From Afipia sp. 1NLS2 (GTDB lineage Bacteria > Pseudomonadota > Alphaproteobacteria > Rhizobiales > Xanthobacteraceae): a stretch of DNA of 64,000 nt. The notes below the pieces were generated by a model. That model saw only the letters and a list, made by a program, of their open reading frames with translations. It had not been told where the DNA came from and made no database searches. Below are positions 18,239 through 27,501 of the stretch, piece after piece. The translations under genes were made by a program, and so were the position numbers. Each line of letters starts with the position of its first letter. Within the stretch, counting starts at the first letter, position 1. The stretch lies in NCBI RefSeq assembly GCF_000178995.1, contig NZ_ADVZ01000001.1, positions 654,001-718,000 on the forward strand, read 5' to 3'.

Positions 18239-18586
18239 TTACTCGATAACATGAAGCAACATTACCTCCTGTTCAGGGGAGGTTGCGTCGCATTTGCCAC
18301 CAGTGCTCACGCCTGCAGTCAGCGGAGGTAATATGCCGCCAGCTCGTCCCAGGGCTACGCCGGCATTCCAATAGAGATCCTGGACGATTCGCGCCTGATC
18401 GAGTCCTTTAGCGACCTGCCCAGCAGAATAATTGCACCACGCTACGAAAACATCCGACGCCGACTTCGACGCGAATAGGTCGCGCACCAAGTCTTCGCTC
18501 TTTGTAGCTTCAGTGAGCATCCTCAAGCCGCAATCCCAGCTACCTGCGGCAAGATCACAAAGCGTTGCCGAAACATGATCGGTCAA
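18239..18586 (-). CDS. Second phasin-like protein (tentative)
   Basis: 115 residues from a TTG start at 18586 with GGAAGG nine bases upstream. The segment GLRMLTEATKSEDLVRDLFASKSASDVFVAWCNYSAGQVAKGLDQAR resembles the helical repeat of phasin-type proteins: a run of residues with Ser/Ala-rich a/d positions and a region that in phasins reads Q-x-x-Y-x-x-x-x. It lies between phasin and CHAD genes, another sign. Orientation is opposite to its neighbours. The non-ATG start and short length keep this tentative. Confidence 0.5.
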   Translation of the reverse strand: MTDHVSATLCDLAAGSWDCGLRMLTEATKSEDLVRDLFASKSASDVFVAWCNYSAGQVAKGLDQARIVQDLYWNAGVALGRAGGILPPLTAGVSTGGKCDATSPEQEVMLLHVIE

Positions 18587-18765
18587 GATATCGGACCTTC
18601 CGTTCGCACGATTGAATACTCCCTCGTGAAATCCTTACGGCGTATCCTTTCGAGACCTCTGAGCGACCACAATCCCAATCCCGCCCATGAGCTTGTCATT
18701 CATGATCCTCCCCGTACTTAGAGATCCCATCTATTCCAGAATGCGCACTGGCTGGGGGAACCACA

Positions 18766-18779
18766 TGAGCTAGATCAAA
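18766..18779. promoter_or_regulatory. Imperfect FixK/FNR box
   Basis: ATGAGCTAGATCAA, one mismatch to TTGA-N6-TCAA, 77 bases before the CHAD gene. The region 18587-18850 otherwise shows nothing. Confidence 0.5.
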
Positions 18780-18856
18780 CGAAACGATACATTTCATGCT
18801 TTTAGATTAGTCCGAGAATCACCAATCAATACTTTGCTACGGTCAGGCCGGTGCGG

Positions 18857-19840
18857 ATGCAGCGCATGGTAAGACAAACGAAACAACAACTATCGACCAG
18901 ACCTGGACGAGGCTCCGTCGCAAGAAGCGGCGGGAATCCGTCGGAAGCTGGAATCATCGCGCTCGATCCGAACATGACGACAGCGGAAGCGTTCATATCC
19001 ATCGGGATCGAATGCCTCTGCCATATCGCACGCAATCGGGAAGCTGTGCTCCGGGGAGACAGTGAAGGCATCCATCAAATGCGCATCGGTTTGCGGCGGC
19101 TACGCGTGGCGCTATCGATTTTCAAGAAGATGCTGCGCGGGCGCGACATCATAGCAATCACAGATAAAGTCAAATGGCTGGCGAACCAACTCGAGCCGAC
19201 ACGAGAATATCATGTTTTTCTGACAGACGCCTTTAAACATGCGCACACGACCGGCCTCGAATTTGAGGTTTTGAAAGCTGACATTAGAGCTAGACACGAT
19301 CTTTTCCTAAATTCATCCAAAAAGGTCGTCGGTAGCGATGGCTTTCGAGCATTTATCGCCGAATTGGCCTTGTGGCTGCTGGATGGTCCTTGGTTGCACG
19401 ACAGAGACAGCCGCACCACCTTTGCCCGCGAAAAGCTCCTGAAACATTTTGCCCAACATGAGCTACGAGAGCGTGCGTGGAAAATTTCCAATGCAGCGCG
19501 CGGAATCGACAAGCTCACTCCTGCGAGACGCCACAAGCTTCGCATTGCAGTGAAGAAGATACGTTACACATATGGATTTTTTGAACACCTCATCACGACG
19601 AAAGCAATAAAGGGAATAAAGCTGAGCTTTATGGAGGAGCTGGATTCATTGCAGGACAAGCTTGGGAAATTGAATGACATCGCAACTCAGATGGAGCTTG
19701 CATCGAAGCTTTCCCGCGAATTGAAGGACGACAAAGAAGCTCTTGCGCTTGGTTTCGTGATCGGCCTCAGAATATGTCGTATCCAGCCGATCCTGAAGAA
19801 AGCGAAAAGATCCGGCCGCCGCCTTTACCGGCTAGCTTGA
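18857..19840 (+). CDS. CHAD-domain protein
   Basis: 327 residues from the ATG at 18857; a GTG at 18851 is an alternative. Two His/Arg-rich helical repeats define the CHAD domain: HQMRIGLRRLRVALSIF (~residues 75-91) and RHKLRIAVKKIRYTYGFF (~227-244), ending in a DSLQDKLGKLNDI helix. CHAD proteins bind polyphosphate, and in some bacteria they sit on PHA granules. Being two genes away from phaC and a phasin, this one fits a granule-attached polyphosphate-binding role. No CYTH triphosphatase domain is fused. Basic and rather Lys-rich at the C-terminus. Preceded by a near-perfect FixK/FNR box. Confidence 0.9.
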   Translation: MQRMVRQTKQQLSTRPGRGSVARSGGNPSEAGIIALDPNMTTAEAFISIGIECLCHIARNREAVLRGDSEGIHQMRIGLRRLRVALSIFKKMLRGRDIIAITDKVKWLANQLEPTREYHVFLTDAFKHAHTTGLEFEVLKADIRARHDLFLNSSKKVVGSDGFRAFIAELALWLLDGPWLHDRDSRTTFAREKLLKHFAQHELRERAWKISNAARGIDKLTPARRHKLRIAVKKIRYTYGFFEHLITTKAIKGIKLSFMEELDSLQDKLGKLNDIATQMELASKLSRELKDDKEALALGFVIGLRICRIQPILKKAKRSGRRLYRLA

Positions 19841-19883
19841 GTTCCAAAATCTCGCCCTTCCCTAAAATACAGCTTAACGGACC

Positions 19884-19897
19884 TTGAGGTGAATCAA
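19884..19897. promoter_or_regulatory. FixK/FNR box
   Basis: TTGAGGTGAATCAA, perfect TTGA-N6-TCAA, 58 bases ahead of the BON-domain gene. Confidence 0.8.
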
Positions 19898-19955
19898 ACG
19901 GGGCGCCCTGCGGCAGGCTTTAATCAGGCTCCAGCATCGTGAGGGAGTTCTAGCC

Positions 19956-20603
19956 ATGAACGATATCCAACTGCGCCAAGATATTCTCAATGAACTTGAC
20001 TTCGACCCGCGGGTGGAGGCGAGCCATATCGGAGTCGCCGTCAAGGACGGAATCGTCACCCTGACGGGATATGTCAACAGCTATGCCGAACGCGTCGCCG
20101 CGGGACATGCCGCTCAGCGTGTCAAAGGTGTCCACGGAATCGCCCAGGACATCGAGGTCCGCTATCCCGATGAGAAAAAAACCGCGGACGACCAAATCGC
20201 AAGACGCGCGCTCGATATTATCGCCTGGGATACGACAATTCCCGACGAACATATCCAGGTCATGGTCCAGAACGGGTGGGTCACCCTCAAGGGCCACGCC
20301 GATTGGGCGTTCCAAAGAAACAATGCAGAGGCCGCCGTACGCCGGCTCGGAGGCGTCCTGGGTGTCACCAACCTCATTGAAGTTCGCCCCAAGGTCAGCG
20401 CCCCCGACGTCAAGCGCCGCATCGAGGAGGCGTTGAAGCGCAACGCACAGATGGAATCCAGCAACATCATCGTCGGAGTCACCGGCAACAAGGTCACCCT
20501 TAACGGCAAGATTCACGCATGGCACGAAAGAAATATCGCCGAACAAGCCGCCTGGGCCGCCGCCGGCGTGAGCCAGGTTGAAGACAATCTCAGGATTGCC
20601 TGA
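19956..20603 (+). CDS. Triple BON-domain protein
   Basis: 215 residues consisting of three consecutive BON domains (~1-70, ~75-145, ~148-215), each with the pattern hVxxGxVTLxGxVxxxxxRxxAExAAxxhxGVxxVxxxI. Examples are VKDGIVTLTGYVNSYAERVAA, VQNGWVTLKGHADWAFQ and VTGNKVTLNGKIHAWHERN. There is no signal peptide, unlike OsmY, so it should act in the cytosol. BON domains bind phospholipid or other hydrophobic surfaces. GAGGGAGT precedes the ATG. Upstream perfect FixK/FNR box; strong hairpin just behind the stop. Confidence 0.92.
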   Translation: MNDIQLRQDILNELDFDPRVEASHIGVAVKDGIVTLTGYVNSYAERVAAGHAAQRVKGVHGIAQDIEVRYPDEKKTADDQIARRALDIIAWDTTIPDEHIQVMVQNGWVTLKGHADWAFQRNNAEAAVRRLGGVLGVTNLIEVRPKVSAPDVKRRIEEALKRNAQMESSNIIVGVTGNKVTLNGKIHAWHERNIAEQAAWAAAGVSQVEDNLRIA

Positions 20604-20609
20604 CCAAAT

Positions 20610-20645
20610 ACGTGGCCAGCCCGGCTTCGACCGGGCTGGCTACGT
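20610..20645 (+). terminator. Strong hairpin after the BON gene
   Basis: A 15-bp stem (ACGTGGCCAGCCCGG against CCGGGCTGGCTACGT, one G-T pair) with loop CTTCGA, seven bases after the stop. The following bases are only moderately T-rich, so termination strength is uncertain, but it separates this gene from the promoter at 20663. Confidence 0.7.
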
Positions 20646-20662
20646 CTTCCGCCACTGCCGGC

Positions 20663-20676
20663 TTGACTCATCTCAA
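20663..20676. promoter_or_regulatory. FixK/FNR box
   Basis: TTGACTCATCTCAA, perfect TTGA-N6-TCAA, only 30 bases before the start codon at 20707. It is the closest box to a start in this window. Confidence 0.7.
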
Positions 20677-20706
20677 CGCATGGATTCGTCGAGAGAGGAA
20701 AACGAC

Positions 20707-20964
20707 ATGCCATATGTCGATCATCATGTTCTGACACCGCGGGAAGCCTATAACGCCAACCACTGGCGTCGCAGGGCCAAGCTGACGTTGGACAAAGCGA
20801 AGTCCGTTGAAGATCCCCAGTTCAAGGCCCACCTGATCCAGGTGGCTGCCGAATATCAAAAACTTGCAAGGTGTGCAGACAACGTCAGGGCCGAACTCGG
20901 CATACATTCCGGGAGCCCGCACACCACCACCCGCGGGAGGCCCAAGACACAGGGACCTGTATGA
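20707..20964 (+). CDS. Small conserved hypothetical protein, 85 aa
   Basis: Starts at the ATG at 20707 behind GAGAGAGGAA. The protein has a helical core (NHWRRRAKLTLDKAKSV ... AHLIQVAAEYQKLARCADNVRAEL) and a basic, disordered C-terminus. I recognise no named family; the helical core is of a kind frequent in small rhizobial proteins. Its stop overlaps the start of the MgtA-like ATPase (ATGA), so the two are translationally coupled and under the same FixK/FNR box. Confidence 0.75.
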   Translation: MPYVDHHVLTPREAYNANHWRRRAKLTLDKAKSVEDPQFKAHLIQVAAEYQKLARCADNVRAELGIHSGSPHTTTRGRPKTQGPV

Positions 20965-23525
20965 GTTCCAATACCATCACGGCGGACGATTGCTTCTGGA
21001 CTGCAACCAACCTCGATCTTGCATCCGGAGTTTCGTCCGACACCCGCGGTCTCTCCAGCCAGGAGGCCACCGCGAGGTTGGCGCTCTATGGCCCGAACGA
21101 ACCGGTCACATCTCTGCGGCGAAGCCTTCTCATCAAGATTGGGCGGCGGCTGATTGAACCGCTCACCGCTATTCTCCTGCTGGCCGCTTTGATCACCGGC
21201 GTCATGGGCGACCGGGAAAGCTGCGTGATCATTGTCGTCATCCTCACCTCCTCCATCGCTCTGGATCTGTTTCAGGTTCAACGCGCGGAAGCCGCTGTCG
21301 AAGCGCTGCGAAAATCCGTGGCCGTCACCGCACAGGTGCGCCGCGACGGCCTGTATCAGACGGTTCTCGTTCGCGATATCGTGCCAGGAGACATCATTCA
21401 ACTCAAGGCAGGCGGACTCGTCCCGGCGGATGGCGTTGTCCTGACTTCTCATGACGCCCGCACCAATGAAGCCATTCTGACCGGCGAACCTTATGCGGTC
21501 GAAAAGCGCCCGGGACCAAGCTCCGGCGCGCTGCCAGCCGATGCATTCAACGCGTTGTTCAGCGGCACGTGCCTCGTCAATGGCACAGCCGAAATGCTCG
21601 TGATCCGCACCGGCACACAAACGCGCTTCGGCAAAATATCCTCGTCACTGCAGGATCAGGAGGCGCCGACAGCGTTCGAGACAGGCATTCACTCTCTCGG
21701 CGTTCTCATTCTGCGGCTTACCGGATTTCTGGTTCTCTTCGTCGTTCTTGTCCAAGTGAGCAGCCACCGCTTTTCGCTCGATAGTTTTCTCTTTGCGGTC
21801 GCGCTGGCGGTCGGGCTGACACCCGAACTGCTTCCCATGATCGTGACCGTCACTTTGTCGAAGGGCGCCGTTTACATGGCCCAACGCAAGGTCATCGTGA
21901 AGAAACTGTCGGCCATTCACGACCTCGGGGCCATGGATATCCTCTGCACCGACAAGACTGGAACACTTACGGAAGCGAGCATTGCGTATGACGGCAGCTT
22001 CGATTGCGATGGACAAAAAAGCGCCGATGTCGAGGCTCTTCTCTATTTGAACTGCAAACTCTCGCGCTACGCTCACAATGAAATGGACGACGCCGTTCTT
22101 AAAACGGCAACGCCCGCCGCAGTGGACGGCTATCTCGACGCCGCGCCCTTTGACTTCGAGCGGCGGCGCTCCTCGGTTCTTTTCACTCGCGCAGGCACCC
22201 CGACGATCGTGACCAAAGGGACTCCCGAAAGCCTCATCCTGTTGTGCTCGAAAGTACAGCACGCAGACGGCTCAATCCGCCCGCTGGACGCGTCGATAAG
22301 CAACAAGCTGAGGGCTCTGGTGGAAGATCGCGGCGCACAAGGCTATCGCCTCCTGGCGGTCGCATGGCGGGCGATGCCAAGCGACCGTACCACGATCGAC
22401 ATACACGACGAATGCGACCTCATTCTCGCAGGCTTTGCCTCGTTTCTCGATCCCCCAAAGGCTTCAGCCAAGGATGCCATCCGTGAATTATCGGAAGCAG
22501 GTGTCAACGTGAAGATCATCTCCGGCGATGCAAAGCCGGTGGTGCGTCACTTGCTGGGGGTATTCGGCTGGAAGTCGCCGCAGATCATATCGGGCGACGA
22601 AATTGAACAGATGAGCGCGCCGGCACTCGAGGCATGCGTGGCGGATATCGACGCATTCGTGCGGACCTCTCCGGATCAGAAAATGCGGATTGTTCGTACC
22701 CTTCGACGATGTGGCCACACCGTCGGATTTCTGGGCGACGGGATCAATGACGCGCCTGCGATCCATGCGGCGGATGTCGGCATCTCAGTTGACACAGGAA
22801 CCGACGTCGCCCGTGCGGCTGCCGATATCATCCTGCTCGCGCCCGATCTCGGCGTTCTCAGCGCCGGCATCAAGGAGGGCCGTCGGACATACGCCAACAT
22901 CATGAAGTATATCCGGATGGCAACCAGCTCCAATTTCGGCAACATGTTGTCGATGGCGTTTGCTTCGCTGCTGTTGCCATTTCTGCCGCTGACGCCTCTC
23001 CAGATTCTGCTCAACAATCTTCTGTACGATTTGTCCGAAACCGGCATCCCGTTCGATCGCGCCGACAAGGCTGATGTCGACAAGCCCCATGCCTGGGACA
23101 TGCGATCTATCCTGCGCTTTACACTTGTCATGGGCGCACTGTCCTCTCTGTTCGACATCGCGACCTTCGCCCTGCTGCGGCTTGTCTTTGCGCTCGACGT
23201 CTCGGCCTTTCGGACGGCTTGGTTTGTGGAATCGATCGCCAGCCAGATCCTGGTGATTTTTATCATCCGGACTGTGCTTTCCCCACTCAAAAGCCATCCG
23301 CATGAAATGCTAGCGCTGACGTCGCTGGGCGCGCTGGGCTGCGCGCTCGTCATCGCCCTGACCCCGCTCGGCATATTGGCGCAACTCGTGCCGTTACCGT
23401 CCATGGTGGTCGCGGCCATGATGGCTATGGTCGGGGCATATTTGCTGTGCGCCGAAGCCGTCAAACGCACAGGCGCGAAGTGGCTTTATCCACCCCGTGA
23501 GATATCCCCTAAGACCGCGCCGTAA
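20961..23525 (+). CDS. P-type ATPase, Mg2+-transporter type (MgtA/MgtB-like)
   Basis: 854 residues from the ATG at 20961, which overlaps the previous stop; an earlier in-frame start inside the upstream gene is less likely. Motifs in order: actuator loop NEAILTGEPYAVEKR (TGEP where most pumps have TGES), phosphorylation motif CTDKTGTLTE with Asp331, TKGTPE in the nucleotide domain, hinge GDGINDAPAI, and the P3B signature NNLLYDLSETGIPFD near the sixth membrane helix. P3B pumps of the MgtA group import Mg2+ down its gradient. The region upstream is only ~30-85 bases, with no space for a long Mg2+-sensing leader like that of enteric mgtA. Control by FixK/FNR is suggested instead. Confidence 0.9.
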   Translation: MSSNTITADDCFWTATNLDLASGVSSDTRGLSSQEATARLALYGPNEPVTSLRRSLLIKIGRRLIEPLTAILLLAALITGVMGDRESCVIIVVILTSSIALDLFQVQRAEAAVEALRKSVAVTAQVRRDGLYQTVLVRDIVPGDIIQLKAGGLVPADGVVLTSHDARTNEAILTGEPYAVEKRPGPSSGALPADAFNALFSGTCLVNGTAEMLVIRTGTQTRFGKISSSLQDQEAPTAFETGIHSLGVLILRLTGFLVLFVVLVQVSSHRFSLDSFLFAVALAVGLTPELLPMIVTVTLSKGAVYMAQRKVIVKKLSAIHDLGAMDILCTDKTGTLTEASIAYDGSFDCDGQKSADVEALLYLNCKLSRYAHNEMDDAVLKTATPAAVDGYLDAAPFDFERRRSSVLFTRAGTPTIVTKGTPESLILLCSKVQHADGSIRPLDASISNKLRALVEDRGAQGYRLLAVAWRAMPSDRTTIDIHDECDLILAGFASFLDPPKASAKDAIRELSEAGVNVKIISGDAKPVVRHLLGVFGWKSPQIISGDEIEQMSAPALEACVADIDAFVRTSPDQKMRIVRTLRRCGHTVGFLGDGINDAPAIHAADVGISVDTGTDVARAAADIILLAPDLGVLSAGIKEGRRTYANIMKYIRMATSSNFGNMLSMAFASLLLPFLPLTPLQILLNNLLYDLSETGIPFDRADKADVDKPHAWDMRSILRFTLVMGALSSLFDIATFALLRLVFALDVSAFRTAWFVESIASQILVIFIIRTVLSPLKSHPHEMLALTSLGALGCALVIALTPLGILAQLVPLPSMVVAAMMAMVGAYLLCAEAVKRTGAKWLYPPREISPKTAP

Positions 23526-23530
23526 TCGTA

Positions 23531-23544
23531 TTGAGTCAAATCAA
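23531..23544. promoter_or_regulatory. FixK/FNR box
   Basis: TTGAGTCAAATCAA, perfect TTGA-N6-TCAA, starting six bases after the P-type ATPase stop and 51 bases before the cytochrome gene. Confidence 0.8.
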
Positions 23545-23594
23545 ACTTGGGGTTCCTCGCTCGGCTAAAATATTATTTGACAAAGGAGGCTTAC

Positions 23595-24068
23595 ATGCGC
23601 GCTTTGCGGACGAGAGAAATTTGCCAAGCAATCTTATTTGCGACTGCACTGACACTCGGCGTACCAAAGGGAAGCGCCGCTGAGTCACTTTCCCGAGAGG
23701 CTTACTTACCGCATCTCGGCGACCTCATGAACACCATGCAAGCGCGGCACCTCAAGCTATGGTTCGCCGGCAGATCGAATAACTGGCCTCTGGCCGCCTA
23801 CGAAGTCGACCTGATGATGGAGAATTTCCGGGATATCGCCATCCTCTATCCGAACGTGCCTGTCGCCGATGTGGAAATGCTTATCGGTCCCACCAAGGAT
23901 ATTGGCGAGGCCATCAAGGCCAGGGATGCCGTGAAATTCAGCGAAACTTACAAGGAGCTAACGGCGGCCTGCAATTCCTGCCACCAGGCGATCGGTCGGG
24001 AGTATATCGTCATCCAGGTCCCGACCGCTTCGCCATTCAGCAATCAGGTTTTCCCGCTGAAGAAATAA
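23595..24068 (+). CDS. Periplasmic c-type cytochrome, monoheme, helical
   Basis: 157 residues from the ATG at 23595, preceded by AAAGGAGG. Signal peptide up to GSAAES. One heme c site CNSCH is near residue 133 of the preprotein, close to the C-terminus, as in cytochrome c'-like four-helix bundles. The N-terminal part is all helix (HLGDLMNTMQARHLKLWFAGRSNNWPLAAYEVDLMMENF). No Met ligand is obvious near the end. Such proteins bind small gases or carry electrons in low-oxygen respiration. Its own perfect FixK/FNR box lies upstream. Confidence 0.85.
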   Translation: MRALRTREICQAILFATALTLGVPKGSAAESLSREAYLPHLGDLMNTMQARHLKLWFAGRSNNWPLAAYEVDLMMENFRDIAILYPNVPVADVEMLIGPTKDIGEAIKARDAVKFSETYKELTAACNSCHQAIGREYIVIQVPTASPFSNQVFPLKK

Positions 24069-24115
24069 GGCAGTTCCCGCCTCACCAAAGACCGCGCTCA
24101 TTCAAGGCCGGTGAG

Positions 24116-26485
24116 TTATTTGGTGCCCTTCCACCGCCAATTTCTTACCTCTGGCAAATCCACACCGTGGACCCGGATGTACCGTTCATGCTCGACCAGC
24201 TTGTCGCGAATGGCCTGCTTGACATATACGGCAGCCGCGCCGAGTTGCGGCACCCGGTCAATGACATCGGCGACAAGATGGAAGCGATCAAGCCTGTTAC
24301 GAACGGCCATGTCGAAAGACGTCGTCGTTGACCCCTCCTCCTCATAACCTCGCACATGGATATTGGCGTGATTAGCGCGCTTGTAGGTGAGCCGGTGGAT
24401 CAACGGCGGATAGCCGTGATAGGCAAAGATCACAGGCTTGTTCGTGGTGAACAATGCATCAAAATCGTTATTGGTCAGCCCATGCGGATGCTGCTCTTTC
24501 GATTGCAAGGTCATCAGATCGACGACATTCACCACCCGGATTTTCAGCTCCGGAATTTGGTTCCTCAGCAGGTCGACAGCAGCAAGCGTCTCCAATGTGG
24601 GCACATCTCCCGCGCAGGCCATCACGACGTCGGGCTCGCCGCCCCTGTCATTGCTGGCCCATTCCCAGATTCCGACACCTTGCGTGCAATGCTTGATCGC
24701 CGCGTCCATTGATAGCCATTGCGGACTTGGCGCCTTGCCGGCAACAATAACGTTGACGCGGTCCCAGCTCCGCAGGCAGTGATCCGTTATATACAGCAGA
24801 CTGTTCGCGTCTGGTGGCAGATAGACGCGAACGATGTCCGCCTTCTTGTTGACCACATGATCGATGAAGCCGGGATCCTGATGACTGAAGCCGTTATGAT
24901 CCTGCTGCCAGACGTGTGAGGTGAGCAGATAATTCAGCGAGGCGATCGGCTGCCGCCAAGGCACTTCGCGCGAGATCTTGAGCCATTTAGCGTGCTGATT
25001 GAACATTGAATCCACGATGTGGATGAACGCCTCGTAGCAGGAAAACATGCCGTGCCGGCCCGTCAGAAGGTAGCCTTCGAGCCATCCCTGGCAGGTATGC
25101 TCGCTCAGGATTTCCATCACGCGGCCATCGGGGTTGAGATGATCATCCTCCGGAATTCTTTCGGCGTCCCATGACCGGTCGGTGACCTCGAACAGCGCCT
25201 GCAACCGGTTGGAGGCGGTCTCGTCCGGACCAAAGACACGAAAATTCCGATTGGCCTTGTTCGCCGCCATGGTGTCGCGCAGAAAACCTCCCAGCACGCG
25301 CGTAGCCTCGGCGTCGGCTTTTCCAGGTGTCTCGACATCGACGGCGAACGTTGTGAAATCGGGCAGGCAAAGCGGCCGTCTCTCGGCGCCGCCATTGGCA
25401 TAAGGGTTCGCGCTCATCCGCCTTGTCCCTACCGGCGCGAGAGCGGCGATCTCTGCGCGGAGCTTGCCTTGCTCGTCGAACAGCCGTTCGGGAAGATAGC
25501 TGCGAAGCCAGTGCTCCAGCAGTTGCAGGTGACCCGGCTTCTTCATGTCGCCGAAAGGGACCTGATGTGACCGCCACGATCCTTCGGCCTTCTGGCCATC
25601 CACCGTCTTCGGTCCGGACCACCCCTTCGGGCTTCTGAGAACAATCATGGGCCAGCGAGGACGCTCCGGCACGATCTGATCTCGGGCATGCTTTTGAATT
25701 TTGGCAATGTCCGAAAATGCCGATGCCAGCGCGGCTGCCATCTTCCGGTGCATCTCGAAATGGTCATCACCCTCAACAAAGATCGGCGCATAACCATAAC
25801 CTTGAAACAAAGAACGGATTTCCTCAGAAGAAATTCGCGCAAGGACGGTTGGATTCGCGATCTTGTAGCCATTGAGATGGAGAATGGGCAACACCGCCCC
25901 GTCCGAGGCCGGATTGAGGAATTTATTGCTGTGCCAGCTCGTCGCCAACGGCCCGGTTTCGGCCTCGCCGTCTCCCACGACGCAGGCAACAATCAAGTCC
26001 GGATTGTCGAACACAGCTCCAAAGGCATGGGATAGCGAGTAGCCGAGTTCGCCGCCTTCATGGATGGAGCCGGGTGTTTCAGGCGCGGTATGGCTCGGGA
26101 TCCCACCCGGAAACGAAAACTGACGAAACAGGCGCTTGATGCCCTCAAGATCCTGCGTGACGGCTGGATAGAGTTCGCTGTAGGTGCCCTCAAGATAGGC
26201 ATTCGCGACGATGCCCGGCGCGCCATGGCCGGGCCCCGTCACGAACAGGATGTTCAGGTCCCGCGCCTTGATCAGACGATTGAGGTGCGCGTAGATGAAA
26301 TTCAGCCCGGGCACGGTTCCCCAGTGACCCAGGAGCCGCGGCTTAACATGCTCGATGGCAAGGGGGATTTTCAGCAACGGATTGTCGAGCAGGTAAACCT
26401 GCCCGACGGAAAGATAGTTGGCGGCCCGCCACCAAGCGTCGATAAGACCCAACTCGTGGTCCGTCAGAGGTGTATCCGCTACCAT
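24116..26485 (-). CDS. xfp: Phosphoketolase (xylulose-5-P / fructose-6-P)
   Basis: 789 residues from the ATG at 26485, which has a textbook GGAGGT seven bases before it; an in-frame ATG at 26578 would add 31 residues unlike the family. A thiamine-diphosphate enzyme that splits xylulose-5-P or fructose-6-P with phosphate to acetyl-phosphate plus glyceraldehyde-3-P or erythrose-4-P. Visible family marks: [70 protein letters not shown] for the ThDP site, and [17 protein letters not shown]. It lies behind a Crp/Fnr gene on the same strand and is divergent from acetate kinase, which would convert its acetyl-phosphate to acetate plus ATP. Confidence 0.97.
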   Translation of the reverse strand: MVADTPLTDHELGLIDAWWRAANYLSVGQVYLLDNPLLKIPLAIEHVKPRLLGHWGTVPGLNFIYAHLNRLIKARDLNILFVTGPGHGAPGIVANAYLEGTYSELYPAVTQDLEGIKRLFRQFSFPGGIPSHTAPETPGSIHEGGELGYSLSHAFGAVFDNPDLIVACVVGDGEAETGPLATSWHSNKFLNPASDGAVLPILHLNGYKIANPTVLARISSEEIRSLFQGYGYAPIFVEGDDHFEMHRKMAAALASAFSDIAKIQKHARDQIVPERPRWPMIVLRSPKGWSGPKTVDGQKAEGSWRSHQVPFGDMKKPGHLQLLEHWLRSYLPERLFDEQGKLRAEIAALAPVGTRRMSANPYANGGAERRPLCLPDFTTFAVDVETPGKADAEATRVLGGFLRDTMAANKANRNFRVFGPDETASNRLQALFEVTDRSWDAERIPEDDHLNPDGRVMEILSEHTCQGWLEGYLLTGRHGMFSCYEAFIHIVDSMFNQHAKWLKISREVPWRQPIASLNYLLTSHVWQQDHNGFSHQDPGFIDHVVNKKADIVRVYLPPDANSLLYITDHCLRSWDRVNVIVAGKAPSPQWLSMDAAIKHCTQGVGIWEWASNDRGGEPDVVMACAGDVPTLETLAAVDLLRNQIPELKIRVVNVVDLMTLQSKEQHPHGLTNNDFDALFTTNKPVIFAYHGYPPLIHRLTYKRANHANIHVRGYEEEGSTTTSFDMAVRNRLDRFHLVADVIDRVPQLGAAAVYVKQAIRDKLVEHERYIRVHGVDLPEVRNWRWKGTK

Positions 26486-26611
26486 TTGACCTCCGGCACG
26501 CACACAATATTTTTGATCGCCGGGCCGACATAACAAGGCTGTCTGCCCGGCAAGAGTTAGCACGCGATAGGGTTCCATCGCAGGCTGACGTTTAATCCGA
26601 CAATCGCCGTA

Positions 26612-27292
26612 TCATTCCAGCATGGTTGCCAGACGGTTGCGGTCGCGAAGCGTGATGTGTCGGGCCCCTGAAAATGCCAGAACGCCCTCATCGTTGAGTT
26701 GAGACAAGGCGCGAGAGACCGTCTCAAGGGTTAACCCCAGATAGTCACCGATATCACGGCGGCTCATCGGCAACCCCATCATACCGGCCGAGGAAAGCCG
26801 CTTGTCCATCTCGACCAAGAATGTTGCGACGCGTTCCATGGCGGTTTTTCGCCCGAGCAGCAGCATGTGGTCTTCTGCATGTTTGAGGTCGGCAACCGTG
26901 ATCGTCCACAGATGGTGCGCAACCTTGGCATTCGCTTCGGCAAATGTATCCAAGCTGCTTCGCTTGACCAGGCGAACGGTCGTATCGATGATGGCTTCGG
27001 CGCTGAGCCGGTGCGCCGAAGCCGATTCCAGACCGAAAACATCACTCGGCAAATGAAAAGCGCCAATATGCCGGCGACCATCGCTCATCAGCTTGTACGT
27101 TCGAACCGCTCCGCGCACGACTTGATAGACGAATTCAGCGGCCTCCTCCTCGCCATAAATTTCCTCGTCCTTCCCGTAGTTAAACTCCGTCGCAACCAAC
27201 CCGCAGTGATCGGCGATGATGCTGAAACGGTCGGAAGGCGGCGGGATCGGTGGCAGTTGCTTCAAGCGCAGGGCACTGGACTGGATCTGCAT
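26612..27292 (-). CDS. Crp/Fnr-family regulator, FixK-like
   Basis: 226 residues from the ATG at 27292 with GGAGGTCGCC directly before it. N-terminal cyclic-nucleotide-type beta-barrel (~30-130), dimer helix, then a winged HTH (~160-220) whose recognition helix reads LTLETVSRALSQL. The Glu-xx-Ser-Arg pattern is the FNR/FixK code for TTGA half-sites, the sequence repeated in this window. Only one Cys is in the sensory half, so it cannot carry an FNR-type 4Fe-4S cluster and is better placed with FixK-like proteins. No box is visible before its own gene. It is 126 bases upstream of phosphoketolase on the same strand. It is a candidate regulator of the whole island (inference). Confidence 0.92.
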   Translation of the reverse strand: MQIQSSALRLKQLPPIPPPSDRFSIIADHCGLVATEFNYGKDEEIYGEEEAAEFVYQVVRGAVRTYKLMSDGRRHIGAFHLPSDVFGLESASAHRLSAEAIIDTTVRLVKRSSLDTFAEANAKVAHHLWTITVADLKHAEDHMLLLGRKTAMERVATFLVEMDKRLSSAGMMGLPMSRRDIGDYLGLTLETVSRALSQLNDEGVLAFSGARHITLRDRNRLATMLE

Positions 27293-27501
27293 GGCGACCT
27301 CCTCGGGAACACATGGGCCCCTCTTCTAGGTCTCCTGGCCGTTCGCTTAAATTCAGGTCGATATCCTAAGGGGTTTACCGGATACGATATATTTTATGGA
27401 TTCAATACCTAGGATAGGCTTCTCTTCCCTATACTGAAGGAGGGCCTATTGAAATCATTGCTCTATCTTCAAGATACAGACACCGGACCGGAGAGCACGA
27501 A

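Noticed and set aside
24081-24115. CTCACC ... GGTGAG inverted repeat between the cytochrome and phosphoketolase stops
   Set aside because: Six-base arms with a 23-base loop and no T-run; too weak to call a terminator.
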